A DNA stretch of 38,030 bases from an uncultured Prevotella sp. (GCA_900546345.1 URCI01000025.1:1-38030), one strand, 5' to 3'; positions 1 through 7,807 are shown, counted from the first letter of the stretch. Notes: generated by a model not told the origin, from the sequence alone. Numbers and translations: made by a program.

Positions 1-55
1 CAAGAAAATCAACTAAGAACTATAGATTTAATCCACGGACTATTGTTACTGTGCC

Positions 56-63
56 TATCTTTG
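56..63 (+). promoter_or_regulatory. Putative -7 promoter box of the first secreted-protein gene
   Basis: TATCTTTG fits the Bacteroidetes -7 consensus TAnnTTTG and lies 32 bp before the ATG at 96. No convincing -33 TTTG is present at the usual 19-21 bp spacing, so support rests on the -7 box alone. Confidence 0.4.
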
Positions 64-95
64 TATAAACTTTAATCACCTTAAATATATCATAC

Positions 96-2273
96 ATGAC
101 TGAAAAACTTAAAATTTTAATGATGTGGCTTCTTTTGTTATTTTTTTCGGAAGGAGCATCTGCGTTTTATCATGAGACGATAACAACGTCTCAACCGATT
201 CCACAGAAAGGAATCTCAGCTGTTGTCTCTTTTCAAAAGAAAGAGGGACATTTTGCCCCTATTTCCTATAACAATTGTGTAAAAGTCTATGCCAAGGGAA
301 CAATCACCATTACACCGAACAAATACTATCTCCTATCAAAGATAGATTTTTATTATACCGTTTATAAAGGTACTTCAGGAAGGCCAAATCCCAAGTTCCT
401 ATCCTCCGAAGGCACATTTTATAAAACTGATTATGGATGTACTTGGACCGGTAGCACAGCACAGCCTGTAAAGTTGCTAGCAAATGGGATTGCAGGATAT
501 TTCCTGTTGTCAAAGGTAGTCATCACCTATGACATCCACAACGATAAACAAAACACTTACACATCATTTCCCACTAAAGAAATCATCCTCAACCTCGATA
601 ATGACAACTATCATGCCTTCAAAGGGCAGCAAGCAAAGACTTCTCCGTATGACTTGCCACTTGTCTACACTTCCGACAATGAAAAAGTAGCAACTGTAGA
701 CGCTCAAACAGGGACTGTTACACTAAAGCATTCATTAGGAACAACTACGATCAAGTCTACCTTTGCTGGTAATGATACGCTAAATTCTTCTTTTGACAGC
801 TATACGATCACAGTTTACCCCTATCATGATGGCACTGCAAATCATCCTTATTCCGTTGCAGACATTTATGCACTTAAGGATGCCAATATGTATATCAAAG
901 AAGGGGACTCGATCTATGTAAATGGTTACATCACCAATATTAAAAAATTAGAACGAGGAATGATGACCTATTATATATCAGACGACCTCTCTGCTAAAAA
1001 AGAACTATTAATTGACGCAAATTACAATCTAAACAAGACAGACTTCGAAAACATCAATGATCTATCCAAAGGATGGTTTGTTACAATTAAAGGAAGAAAC
1101 AGAATCATTAATTTTGTACCCCAAATACTTGGAGGATATATCACTAAAATAATAAAAAACAACGTTGAGTCTCCTCATATCTCTGGTCCTACTGCATTTC
1201 TCGACAATACTTTAGTAACACTCAGCACAGAGAATCAGAATGCCAAGATCTACTATACTACAGATGGCAGTGAGCCTTCAGATCAGAGTATAGCATACGC
1301 GACGCCCTTCTCACTCAACACTTCTGCTACCGTGAAAGCCATTAGCTGCGTCAATGGCGAGAAAAGCGAGGTGGTATCGCAAGCCTTTAAAAAGATTGAG
1401 GAAAACGAGCTCGTCACGGTCGCTGACGCACTCCATGCAACTGACGGAACGACGGTCTATGTCAAGGGCACTGTTGTCAAGACCGAAACTTACGACAATA
1501 AGTTTCCCTATCTCAATTATTATATAGGTAACGAAGAAGACGGAACCGACGAACTCGAAATACGCAGAGGACATTATCTCCAAAACGCTGATGTCAACAA
1601 TGCGTTCCAAATCGTGCGGGGAGATGAAGTGGCGGTCGCAGCTCAGATAGCCACAGACAATGGCGTTAAGGTATTAGCAGATGCACAACTGATGCGTCTC
1701 GATGAATGTCAAGACAAAGCAATCGTCGGCTCACCCGGATGGGCAACCTTTGTCAGCCGCCGCGCTGTTGATTTCTCACAAATGGCCGATATCCAAGCCT
1801 ACTCTGTGAAATACAATGATGACTTCAACAATGTGACGCTTTCCCCTGTAACAGCTATCCCCGGCAATACCGCAGTAGTGGTCAAAGCCAACGCTGGCAC
1901 TTATGTTCTGCCGCGTGGCAATGAGAAAAGAAAGGTGACGGACAACGATCTGACCTTTGACACAGCAGAGAAAAAGGTGGAAACAGCCTATACCGTCTAC
2001 GTGCTTTCGAAACAGGGCAACGGCTGTGGCTTCTATTCCGTGAAAGTCAATGAAACGATTGCTCCATACAAAGGCTATCTCACCATCCATCACTCCGCAA
2101 AGAAAAAGTCGAAACGTTTCTATGCCATCGTTTCCCCTTTTACTCCCATTAGTTTTCCTCTGATGAAATGGAAGAAGCCTGATCATATTTACTATAACCT
2201 TGCCGGACAGCGCATCAACAAACACTATAAAGGCTTAGCGATTGTCGACGGACACAAAATTCTGATCAAATAA
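96..2273 (+). CDS. Secreted modular protein with OB-fold-like and chitobiase C-terminal-type domains
   Basis: This 725-residue protein is probably exported, since residues 1-23 form a signal peptide (basic start, hydrophobic core, ASA end). An Ig-like region covers about 150-240 and includes the bacterial Ig-like phrase on ATVDAQTGTVTL. Two OB-fold-like repeats follow, near 247-345 and 435-535; each starts with a VADxxALxD-type phrase and then VYVxGxI/V. A chitobiase/hexosaminidase C-terminal-type module (IYYTTDGSEPS) sits between them at about 360-431. Residues 541-640 resemble the GWATFVS...NTAVVVKANAGTY segment common in Prevotella surface proteins. The last 28 residues carry NLAGQRINKHYKGLAIV, a recurrent C-terminal tail in Prevotella. 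No catalytic domain is visible. The role is unknown; a surface binding or adhesion function is inference. A small peptide gene follows 22 bp downstream. Confidence 0.85.
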   Translation: MTEKLKILMMWLLLLFFSEGASAFYHETITTSQPIPQKGISAVVSFQKKEGHFAPISYNNCVKVYAKGTITITPNKYYLLSKIDFYYTVYKGTSGRPNPKFLSSEGTFYKTDYGCTWTGSTAQPVKLLANGIAGYFLLSKVVITYDIHNDKQNTYTSFPTKEIILNLDNDNYHAFKGQQAKTSPYDLPLVYTSDNEKVATVDAQTGTVTLKHSLGTTTIKSTFAGNDTLNSSFDSYTITVYPYHDGTANHPYSVADIYALKDANMYIKEGDSIYVNGYITNIKKLERGMMTYYISDDLSAKKELLIDANYNLNKTDFENINDLSKGWFVTIKGRNRIINFVPQILGGYITKIIKNNVESPHISGPTAFLDNTLVTLSTENQNAKIYYTTDGSEPSDQSIAYATPFSLNTSATVKAISCVNGEKSEVVSQAFKKIEENELVTVADALHATDGTTVYVKGTVVKTETYDNKFPYLNYYIGNEEDGTDELEIRRGHYLQNADVNNAFQIVRGDEVAVAAQIATDNGVKVLADAQLMRLDECQDKAIVGSPGWATFVSRRAVDFSQMADIQAYSVKYNDDFNNVTLSPVTAIPGNTAVVVKANAGTYVLPRGNEKRKVTDNDLTFDTAEKKVETAYTVYVLSKQGNGCGFYSVKVNETIAPYKGYLTIHHSAKKKSKRFYAIVSPFTPISFPLMKWKKPDHIYYNLAGQRINKHYKGLAIVDGHKILIK

Positions 2274-2295
2274 TCCCCTAAATACATATGATACT

Positions 2296-2514
2296 ATGAA
2301 GGCAACTTACATGAAACCCTCCCTAAAAGTTTATAACATAGCCACGGAAGACAGCATGCTGGCAGTGCAAAGCGCTGGTAATAATTTCACTTCGTCAGGG
2401 GAGTCTGATGACTATCAAGGAAACATTGGTGAATTAGGGACGTCGCAAGAAGTCGACGGCTCAAGTGCATTGTCTAAGCAGGGCTCCTTTCCGGGCAACC
2501 CATGGGATGACTAA
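2296..2514 (+). CDS. Small peptide of unknown function, 72 residues
   Basis: This short ORF starts 22 bp after the preceding secreted-protein gene and is probably cotranscribed with it. It begins MKATYMKPSLKVYNIATEDSMLAVQS, resembling short Bacteroidetes ORFs that start with a YMKPxxxV phrase followed by a ML-A-x-S stretch. The rest is rich in Gly, Ser and Asn and ends in NPWDD. It has no hydrophobic signal peptide, no cysteine and no recognised domain. It could be a precursor peptide with an N-terminal leader and a polar core, or an accessory peptide for the neighbouring exported protein; both are inference. No modification enzyme or peptidase lies nearby. Coding status is supported by position and by the familiar start and end phrases, not by length. 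Confidence 0.6.
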   Translation: MKATYMKPSLKVYNIATEDSMLAVQSAGNNFTSSGESDDYQGNIGELGTSQEVDGSSALSKQGSFPGNPWDD

Positions 2515-2540
2515 AGAGTGGGGCTTTGCAGTTCTGTCCT

Positions 2541-2578
2541 CAAAAAAAATCCTGAGGGAAACGTTGGTCTCCCTCAGG
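2541..2578 (-). terminator. Rho-independent terminator reading minus
   Basis: A 9-bp stem (CCTGAGGGA/TCCCTCAGG, 2551-2578) is followed, in the minus direction, by a run of eight T. It is oriented to end minus-strand transcription and sits just after the stop codon of the esterase remnant, so it is probably that lost gene's own terminator. Confidence 0.75.
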
Positions 2579-2600
2579 ATGTGGTAAACAGTATAACCCT

Positions 2601-2758
2601 TTACTTATGTTGGCTGAACAGCCAGTCGCGGATGCCGGCGAAGGTGTAGGCTACACGCCAGGTGCCGTTGTGCCAGCCGCCGCGCAGATGGCTGTAACGG
2701 ATGGTGACGGGCTGATGGCGCAAGACTTCAGTGCATCGGCAAAGACGCCGCAAAATTA
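2601..2758 (-). pseudogene. Deletion remnant of an alpha/beta-hydrolase (esterase) gene
   Basis: Read on the minus strand, 2601-2736 translates without a stop to a 44-residue C-terminal fragment ending GIRDWLFSQHK and then TAA. It contains GGWHNGTWRVAY, which looks like the catalytic-histidine region and final helix of carboxylesterase/phospholipase-type alpha/beta hydrolases. Upstream, the frame has no start codon. Instead a promoter-like TAATTTTG (minus, 2751-2758) lies almost directly against the fragment, and a terminator follows at 2541-2578. This layout suggests an internal deletion that removed nearly the whole coding sequence and left both ends. The family call comes from the motif only. 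Confidence 0.55.
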
Positions 2759-2885
2759 AGAACAACTTGTTGCATTGCTGTTACAAGCGTGATAACAAGG
2801 AATGACAATACAAATGAAAGTGAAAGATAGAACGGATAAAGGTGAAAAATGATAAGATCGTACAAGGTTAAAAGCATTGAATCGC

Positions 2886-2916
2886 TTGCTGATGTGCAGA
2901 AAACCCATTACCTTTG
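2886..2916 (+). promoter_or_regulatory. dinB promoter (-33 TTG, -7 TACCTTTG)
   Basis: TTG at 2886-2888 and TACCTTTG at 2909-2916 are separated by 20 bp, matching the Bacteroidetes promoter layout. Transcription would start near 2921-2923, essentially at the dinB start codon, implying a leaderless or nearly leaderless message. Confidence 0.55.
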
Positions 2917-2922
2917 TCTGAT

Positions 2923-4020
2923 ATGATGAGCAACGAGACAGAATTGCGGAAGATTATCCATGTTGACATGGACGCCTTCTTTGCCAGCGTGGAGCAGAGA
3001 GACCACCCCGAGTGGCGCGGTAAGCCGTTGGCTGTCGGGCAAGACAGTTCAAGGGGCGTGGTGTCCACAGCGAGCTACGAGGCCCGCCGCTATGGCGTGC
3101 ACTCCGCCATGCCCATCCAGACCGCCAAGCGACAATGTCCTGACCTCATCATCGCACCGGGGCGCTATGATGTCTACCGCGAGGTGTCGGCGACGATCCA
3201 TCGCATCTTTCATGACTATACCGATTTGGTGGAGCCCATCTCGCTCGACGAGGCATTTCTCGATGTCACTAACAACAAGAAAGGCATGGAAATGGCTGTA
3301 GACATTGCCCGCGAGATCAAGCAGCGGATACATGAGGAAACGGGGCTGACAGCTTCGGCAGGTGTTTCGTACAATAAGTTTTTGGCTAAGATAGCGTCGG
3401 ACTATCGTAAGCCCGACGGGCTCTTCGTTATCCATCCCGATCGGGCGCTGGACTTCATCGCCACGTTGCCTGTGGAGGACTTTTGGGGCGTGGGCGGTAA
3501 GACTGCTGAACGTATGCACCGCTTGGGTATCTATAATGGTGCACAGCTACGTAGCATCTCATTGGGTTATCTCCTTCATACTTTTGGTAAAGCTGGGCGG
3601 ACTTTCTATGACTTCGCCCGTGGCATAGACGACCGGCCGGTGGTCTCTGAGCGCATTCGCAAGTCGGTGGGATGCGAGCGCACCTTCTCGCAGGACATCA
3701 GCCTACGTTCAGCCGTGATCATCGAACTCTATCATGTGACACTGGAACTTGTCGAGCGCATCCGGGAATCGGATTTTAAAGGCCACACGCTGACGCTGAA
3801 GGTGAAATATGGCGACTTTACCACCGTCACGCGCAGTATCACGCAAGCCAAGATCCTGCGCACCAAAGATGATATCCTGCCGCTGGCCAAGAAACTCATG
3901 AGCCGTGTTGACTACGATGCCAACCGCCCCATTCGCCTGCTTGGGCTCTCCGTTGTCAACCCTCACGCAGGAGAGTATCGCGAGAAAGACCGGTGGATAG
4001 AACTCGATATCGATTTCTGA
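2923..4020 (+). CDS. dinB: DNA polymerase IV (Y-family translesion polymerase)
   Basis: The protein is a Y-family polymerase that copies past DNA lesions. HVDMDAFFASVEQ near the N-terminus and SLDEAFLDVT about 95 residues later carry the metal-binding Asp and Asp-Glu residues. GVSYNKFLAKIASDYRKPDG, the helix-hairpin-helix thumb (FWGVGGKTAERMHRLGI) and the little-finger domain follow. Length (365-366 residues) is normal for DinB. The frame is open back to a TTG at 2914, but that TTG lies inside the -7 promoter box, so ATG 2923 or ATG 2926 is the likelier start. The C-terminus WIELDIDF may be a divergent clamp-binding peptide. The gene appears monocistronic. No LexA-type operator is visible. 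Confidence 0.95.
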   Translation: MMSNETELRKIIHVDMDAFFASVEQRDHPEWRGKPLAVGQDSSRGVVSTASYEARRYGVHSAMPIQTAKRQCPDLIIAPGRYDVYREVSATIHRIFHDYTDLVEPISLDEAFLDVTNNKKGMEMAVDIAREIKQRIHEETGLTASAGVSYNKFLAKIASDYRKPDGLFVIHPDRALDFIATLPVEDFWGVGGKTAERMHRLGIYNGAQLRSISLGYLLHTFGKAGRTFYDFARGIDDRPVVSERIRKSVGCERTFSQDISLRSAVIIELYHVTLELVERIRESDFKGHTLTLKVKYGDFTTVTRSITQAKILRTKDDILPLAKKLMSRVDYDANRPIRLLGLSVVNPHAGEYREKDRWIELDIDF

Positions 4021-4154
4021 GAACAGTGTCGGTTCGCTGTCGTGTGTCCCAATCGTCTTCTTGGGTGCATGATCTGTGAACAGATTCTCTCTTCCCACTC
4101 GTTAAGAAAAGTGATATTTGTCAACTCGATGAAGTAAAATCGCAGAATTATTCC

Positions 4155-4162
4155 TAATTTTG
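4155..4162 (+). promoter_or_regulatory. -7 box of the FMN/Fe-S membrane protein gene
   Basis: TAATTTTG matches TAnnTTTG and lies 58 bp before the ATG at 4221. A good -33 element is not seen at the right spacing. The leader contains a small hairpin (CAGCC/GGCTG, 4175-4189). Confidence 0.45.
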
Positions 4163-4220
4163 CACTAAGAGAGGCAGCCTTCATGGCTGGAATGATTGAT
4201 AAATATCTTTTTGTTATTTT

Positions 4221-5300
4221 ATGAACTACAAGAAAATCAAGCAGATACTCAGCTTGCTCATCTGTTTTCTGATCGTAGCGGTAGCGTCCTTGCGCCGTGA
4301 CGGAAAACTGCTGGGCCATCAATTTGGAGAATCGCAGAAGACGGTTCAAACCGCCGGCAATGACACCATGCGGGTGGAAGCCGATGGAAGCATAGTGATC
4401 AACACCGCGTCTTTGGGCAAGGATATAACGGGATATGGCGGTACCGTGCCTTTGGAGATCATTATCAAAGACGGGATAGTAGCAGATGTCAAGGCACTTC
4501 CCAACTCTGAGTCACCCGATTTTTTCAATCATGCCAAAGTGTTGTTGAATCAGTGGAAAGGCAAACACCTGGAAGACGCGGCTGCCATGAAGGTGGATGC
4601 CGTCTCGGGAGCCACATACTCTTCCAAGGCCATTATCGGCAATATGCAGCGTGGACTGGCCTATGCGGCGAAGACCACGGCAGAGAAGCCATGGTATAGT
4701 CAGATCGATGTCAGTGCAAAGGCTATTGCCGGTTTTGTTGTGGCTCTTCTGGCAGCGATTGTTCCGTTGTTTTATAAAAATCGCCGCTATCGTGTCGTGC
4801 AGCAGTTGCTCAATGTCGTCGTACTGGGATTTTGGTGCGGCAGCATGATGTCCTATGCCTCACTCCTCGGTTTCATGTCCAATGGCATCAATATCTTGGT
4901 CTATCCTTTGGCGACCCTTCTTTTGATCGTGGCTTTTGTCTATCCGCTGTTTGGCAAGAAATCGTATTACTGCACCCATGTCTGCCCCTATGGCAGCTTG
5001 CAGGAGCTTGCAGGCCGCTGTGTTGGTTTCAAGATCAAGATGAAGCCCACGACGATCCATCGGTTGGAGATCTTCCGTCGACTGCTTTGGGTCATGCTGA
5101 TGATCTGCCTGTGGAGTGGCGCCTGGTATGGCTGGATAGATGACGAGCCTTTCTCTGCTTTTATCTTTGAGTCGGCCTCATGGGCGGCTATCGTCATTGC
5201 CGTGGCGTTTATTCTCCTGTCGACGGTCGTCATGCGTCCCTATTGTCGCTTTGTCTGCCCCATGGGCACACTGTTCAAATTCTCGCAGGGAAACAAATGA
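4221..5300 (+). CDS. Membrane flavin/iron-sulfur electron-transfer protein (FMN-binding plus NapH/NosR-like)
   Basis: This 359-residue protein joins two redox modules. After an N-terminal membrane segment (about 8-24), residues 50-150 form an FMN-binding domain with VDAVSGATYSS. Thr132 lies in the D-x-x-S-G-A-T signature at which flavin transferase ApbE attaches FMN covalently in RnfG, NqrC and NosR. About five more membrane segments follow (near 167-185, 195-220, 225-245, 287-305, 322-340). Two CxxxCP motifs, C251/C255 and C342/C346, resemble those of NapH and NosR that hold iron-sulfur clusters. The likely role is moving electrons across the inner membrane to an exported flavin. The partner and acceptor are unknown, and no apbE or reductase gene is in the window. 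It stands alone between dinB and the palindrome array. Confidence 0.85.
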   Translation: MNYKKIKQILSLLICFLIVAVASLRRDGKLLGHQFGESQKTVQTAGNDTMRVEADGSIVINTASLGKDITGYGGTVPLEIIIKDGIVADVKALPNSESPDFFNHAKVLLNQWKGKHLEDAAAMKVDAVSGATYSSKAIIGNMQRGLAYAAKTTAEKPWYSQIDVSAKAIAGFVVALLAAIVPLFYKNRRYRVVQQLLNVVVLGFWCGSMMSYASLLGFMSNGINILVYPLATLLLIVAFVYPLFGKKSYYCTHVCPYGSLQELAGRCVGFKIKMKPTTIHRLEIFRRLLWVMLMICLWSGAWYGWIDDEPFSAFIFESASWAAIVIAVAFILLSTVVMRPYCRFVCPMGTLFKFSQGNK

Positions 5301-5477
5301 TAAGGTCATGGCGAGGATGATAACTGTTTTACAAAAGTTCATCCGCGCGGACTTACCATCTGGAGAAGAAAGAAAGATAACGAAGTGATCAAAACGTTGG
5401 CTGATCACAAGATAATGCCTGAACTCTCCTCTCAAAGGTAAACTGAAGCAAAGAAAAAACTGTTTTCTTGTGGTCAT

Positions 5478-5565
5478 ATCAGTGGTTTTATCATATAAGA
5501 TCACTGATATGACCGGGTCAAACCACTAGTTTTATCGTGTAAAACCAGTGGTTTGATCATAAAGT
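5478..5565. repeat. Array A: four 9-bp odd palindromes at exact 22-bp spacing
   Basis: Heads start at 5478 (ATCAGTGGT), 5500 (ATCACTGAT), 5522 (ACCACTAGT) and 5544 (ACCAGTGGT), each followed by 13 less conserved bases. The heads fit an odd palindrome AYCASTRRT. A degenerate fifth head may precede them at 5456 (AAAACTGTT). Pairs of units also form hairpins: 5472-5514 (13-bp perfect arms) and 5518-5556 (17-bp arms, one mismatch). The array lies in the 417-bp gap between convergent genes. Confidence 0.7.
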
Positions 5566-5592
5566 CAAACAATTTGCTTGGATAGAAAAAGT

Positions 5593-5639
5593 AATCTAAA
5601 ACATAAGTCTTTGATTAGCAAAGACTTATGTTTTAGATT
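5593..5639. terminator. Perfect 21-bp hairpin between convergent genes
   Basis: Two perfectly complementary 21-nt arms (5593-5613 and 5619-5639) flank the loop ATTAG. In the minus direction the hairpin is followed within a few bases by a run of five T. It lies about 80 bp after the acetyltransferase stop and could end that transcript. The arm is unusually long for a simple terminator, so it may instead be a repeat element. The DNA between it and the acetyltransferase stop shows nothing else. Confidence 0.5.
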
Positions 5640-5717
5640 CTTGTTTTGAAGAAATCACGGCCAAACGTATGTCTCGTGGCAAAGAATCGATTCTCAGCGC
5701 CGCAAAATTGTCAGTTT

Positions 5718-6863
5718 TCAAGACAATTCACGCAGGTAGGCCCTGTGGCGGCGGTGCTGCTCAGCCTCGAGATATTGCCATTGGTCAAGTACGCCATGAT
5801 TCGTTTCCATTTGTGGCATGGCCTCAGCCCATTGAAATCCATAGCGGCGATACCAGCCGATAAGGTCATTGAAGATAAGTGCGTTGGCACCTTTCTTGCG
5901 ATATTCGGGCAACACGGCGATGAGCAGCAAATCGACCGTGTCGGTTTTGTGCCACTTCATCACGCGCAGCAACTGCCACCAGCCCATGGGCAAGAGACGA
6001 CCGTCGTGCGTACGTTGCAAAGCATGGGAAAACGAGGGGAACGACACGCCGAAGCCTACCATGCGATCGTGGTCGTTGGCGTCGACAACGCAGGTGACAA
6101 GGTTGAGGTCTGCACGGCGGATGTAGTCGTTGACCAGGCGGGAGATTTGGTCATCAGACAGATGTGAGAAGCCGTAAAGGCCATCATAGGTCTGGTTGAC
6201 AATGTCAAACAGCTCCTTGCCACGGCCACGCTTCACAAAGTCAAGCACGCCAAACTTCCTTACCTGCAGGTTGTAGCGCTTCTCGACGAGCTGCGCGGTG
6301 AGGGCGAACTTCTTGGGTGTCTCTTTAGGCACCTTCACCCGGCACTCCACCCAGTCGTTGTCCTTGCGGAAGCCCAACTGCTCCATGAAGCGGGGGTAGT
6401 AGCTGTAGTTGTAATTAATATACAAGGTGGACAGACGGTCAAAGCCCTCGACCATCATTCCCTCGCGGTCCATGTCCTCGAAGCCAAACGGTCCGCCCAT
6501 GCAGTCCATGCCTTTGCTTTGGCCCCATTTGGCGGCTGCCTCAAGCAAAGTCCGGCACACCTCCAGATCCTCGATGAAGTCAAACCAGCCAAAGCGCACC
6601 ATGTGCTTCTTCCACCGTTCGTTGGCCCGGTGGTTGATGATGGCGGCTATGCGTCCCACGACCTTTCCTTCACGATAGGCCAGAAAATACGTTGCTTCGC
6701 AGAAGGCGAAGGCCGGGTTCTTGTCTTTGCGCAGCGTTTTCAGTTCTTCACCATATAGATAGGGCACAGCGTTGGGACAATCGCGATATAAATCATAAAA
6801 GAACTGTATGAAGGTCTTCAGTTCACGAATGGACGTTACCTCTTTTATCTCAATCTCACTCAT
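5718..6863 (-). CDS. GNAT-like N-acetyltransferase family protein
   Basis: This 381-residue cytoplasmic protein resembles a large GNAT-type family often seen in Bacteroidetes. The N-terminal part has the acetyltransferase-like strand pattern TYFLAYREGKVVGRIAAIINHRANE. The C-terminal part contains VDLLLIAVLPEYRKKGANALIF (RKKGANA near 322-328), which resembles the acetyl-CoA pyrophosphate-binding loop. This suggests two GNAT folds in tandem. The substrate is unknown. The gene starts 10 bp after the nitroreductase gene ends, so the two probably form an operon. The final residues are YLRELS before TGA. Family assignment rests on these motifs only. Confidence 0.75.
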   Translation of the reverse strand: MSEIEIKEVTSIRELKTFIQFFYDLYRDCPNAVPYLYGEELKTLRKDKNPAFAFCEATYFLAYREGKVVGRIAAIINHRANERWKKHMVRFGWFDFIEDLEVCRTLLEAAAKWGQSKGMDCMGGPFGFEDMDREGMMVEGFDRLSTLYINYNYSYYPRFMEQLGFRKDNDWVECRVKVPKETPKKFALTAQLVEKRYNLQVRKFGVLDFVKRGRGKELFDIVNQTYDGLYGFSHLSDDQISRLVNDYIRRADLNLVTCVVDANDHDRMVGFGVSFPSFSHALQRTHDGRLLPMGWWQLLRVMKWHKTDTVDLLLIAVLPEYRKKGANALIFNDLIGWYRRYGFQWAEAMPQMETNHGVLDQWQYLEAEQHRRHRAYLRELS

Positions 6864-6873
6864 GTCTAAAGAT

Positions 6874-7611
6874 TTAAATAAAGCCTTGGTGACGCAGCGC
6901 CTTCTTCAGTCCCTCACTCATGGCCACACAGTCCTTGGCCGTGTAGCGAATATCGGTGAAGACCTGTGCGAGGGTCTCTGTATGATTGATCTCAACGAAT
7001 TGCTTGTTTTCCGGCAGGTTTTCCTTCGGGCCATAGATGTCATCGATCTGCTGTGGCGTATAGTCGTGGTAGACCTCCTCGTGGATGATGCCGTCCAAAG
7101 GCAGGCGGTCGCTTTGTGCCGGATCTTCGTCGGGCCAGCCAAGCGTGATGGTGGCCACAGGAAACACCAGGGGCGGCAGTTCCAACAGGTCGATGATGGC
7201 TTGTGGCTGATACACGGTGGTTCCCAGAAAGCACGTGCCCAAGCCAGCCTCTTCAGCCAAATTGCAGAAGGTCTGACAATAGAGCAGGGCGTCGGTAGCA
7301 GCGTTGATGAAGCTCAGCAGATTGTCGTAACCGGGATGGCCTTTACGCAATTCGCCCCAACGCGTCGTGCGTCGGTAGTCGGCACAAAAGGTGAGCACTA
7401 CCGGAGCGCCCGTCACCATCGGCTGTCCAAAGTGGGCCGGAGCCAGCCGCTCTTTCATTTTTGGATCGCGTGTGATGACCACGCTGTAGAGTTGCAGATT
7501 GCCCATTGTGGGTGTGCGTTCCGCCTGCTCGAGCAAGCGGCGTAACAGCTGCTCATCCACTTCTTTATCTTGATATTTTCGAATCGTTCTACGGTGGTTT
7601 AAACTTTCCAT
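6874..7611 (-). CDS. Nitroreductase-family NAD(P)H:FMN oxidoreductase
   Basis: The protein (245 residues) begins with the nitroreductase FMN-phosphate motif HRRTIRKYQ (6-14). It has PTMGNLQLYSVV (34-45), EEAGLGTCFLG (120-130) and PVATITLGWP (151-160), the usual order in the NfsA/FRP-type branch. Such enzymes are FMN-bound homodimers in the cytoplasm that reduce nitro compounds, quinones or flavins with NAD(P)H. The natural substrate here cannot be told from the sequence. It is the first gene of a minus-strand operon with the acetyltransferase and is divergent from nrdJ. A -7-like box sits at 7634-7641 on the minus strand. Confidence 0.88.
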   Translation of the reverse strand: MESLNHRRTIRKYQDKEVDEQLLRRLLEQAERTPTMGNLQLYSVVITRDPKMKERLAPAHFGQPMVTGAPVVLTFCADYRRTTRWGELRKGHPGYDNLLSFINAATDALLYCQTFCNLAEEAGLGTCFLGTTVYQPQAIIDLLELPPLVFPVATITLGWPDEDPAQSDRLPLDGIIHEEVYHDYTPQQIDDIYGPKENLPENKQFVEINHTETLAQVFTDIRYTAKDCVAMSEGLKKALRHQGFI

Positions 7612-7633
7612 TTCCTGTTTAATTTAATCTGTG

Positions 7634-7641
7634 CAAAGATA
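7634..7641 (-). promoter_or_regulatory. Putative -7 box of the nitroreductase operon
   Basis: On the minus strand this reads TATCTTTG, matching TAnnTTTG, 23 bp before the nitroreductase ATG. A -33 TTTG at standard spacing is not evident. It shares the short intergenic region with the divergent nrdJ promoter. Confidence 0.45.
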
Positions 7642-7690
7642 AGGAAAATTTCCAAAAAGGAAAAGTTTTATCCTAAATATATTTAGAAAG

Positions 7691-7723
7691 TTGATAGAAT
7701 TAGAGAAATCTTTTGTAGCTTTG
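7691..7723 (+). promoter_or_regulatory. nrdJ promoter (-33 TTG, -7 TAGCTTTG)
   Basis: TTG at 7691-7693 and TAGCTTTG at 7716-7723 are 22 bp apart. Transcription should start near 7729, giving a leader of about 79 nt before the preferred ATG at 7808. The leader carries a small GNRA-capped hairpin at 7769-7797. No cobalamin riboswitch is recognisable. Confidence 0.55.
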
Positions 7724-7768
7724 CAGATGACTTATTAAAGAAAATAATTCATCAACACAATCATGCAG

Positions 7769-7797
7769 CCCCCGTCCGAAAGGACAGATATTAGGGG
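7769..7797 (+). promoter_or_regulatory. Small leader hairpin before nrdJ
   Basis: GTCC-GAAA-GGAC (7774-7785) forms a stem closed by a GNRA tetraloop. It sits inside a possible outer helix of C-run 7770-7773 with GGGG 7794-7797. It lies within the nrdJ leader, 10 bp before the preferred start codon. Any regulatory role is inference. Confidence 0.35.
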
Positions 7798-7807
7798 TTA
7801 TCAACCA

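Noticed and set aside
5478..5565. Miniature CRISPR array
   Set aside because: Heads are only 9 bp and vary, tails are 13 bp, and there are no cas genes; spacing fits phased protein sites or hairpins better.
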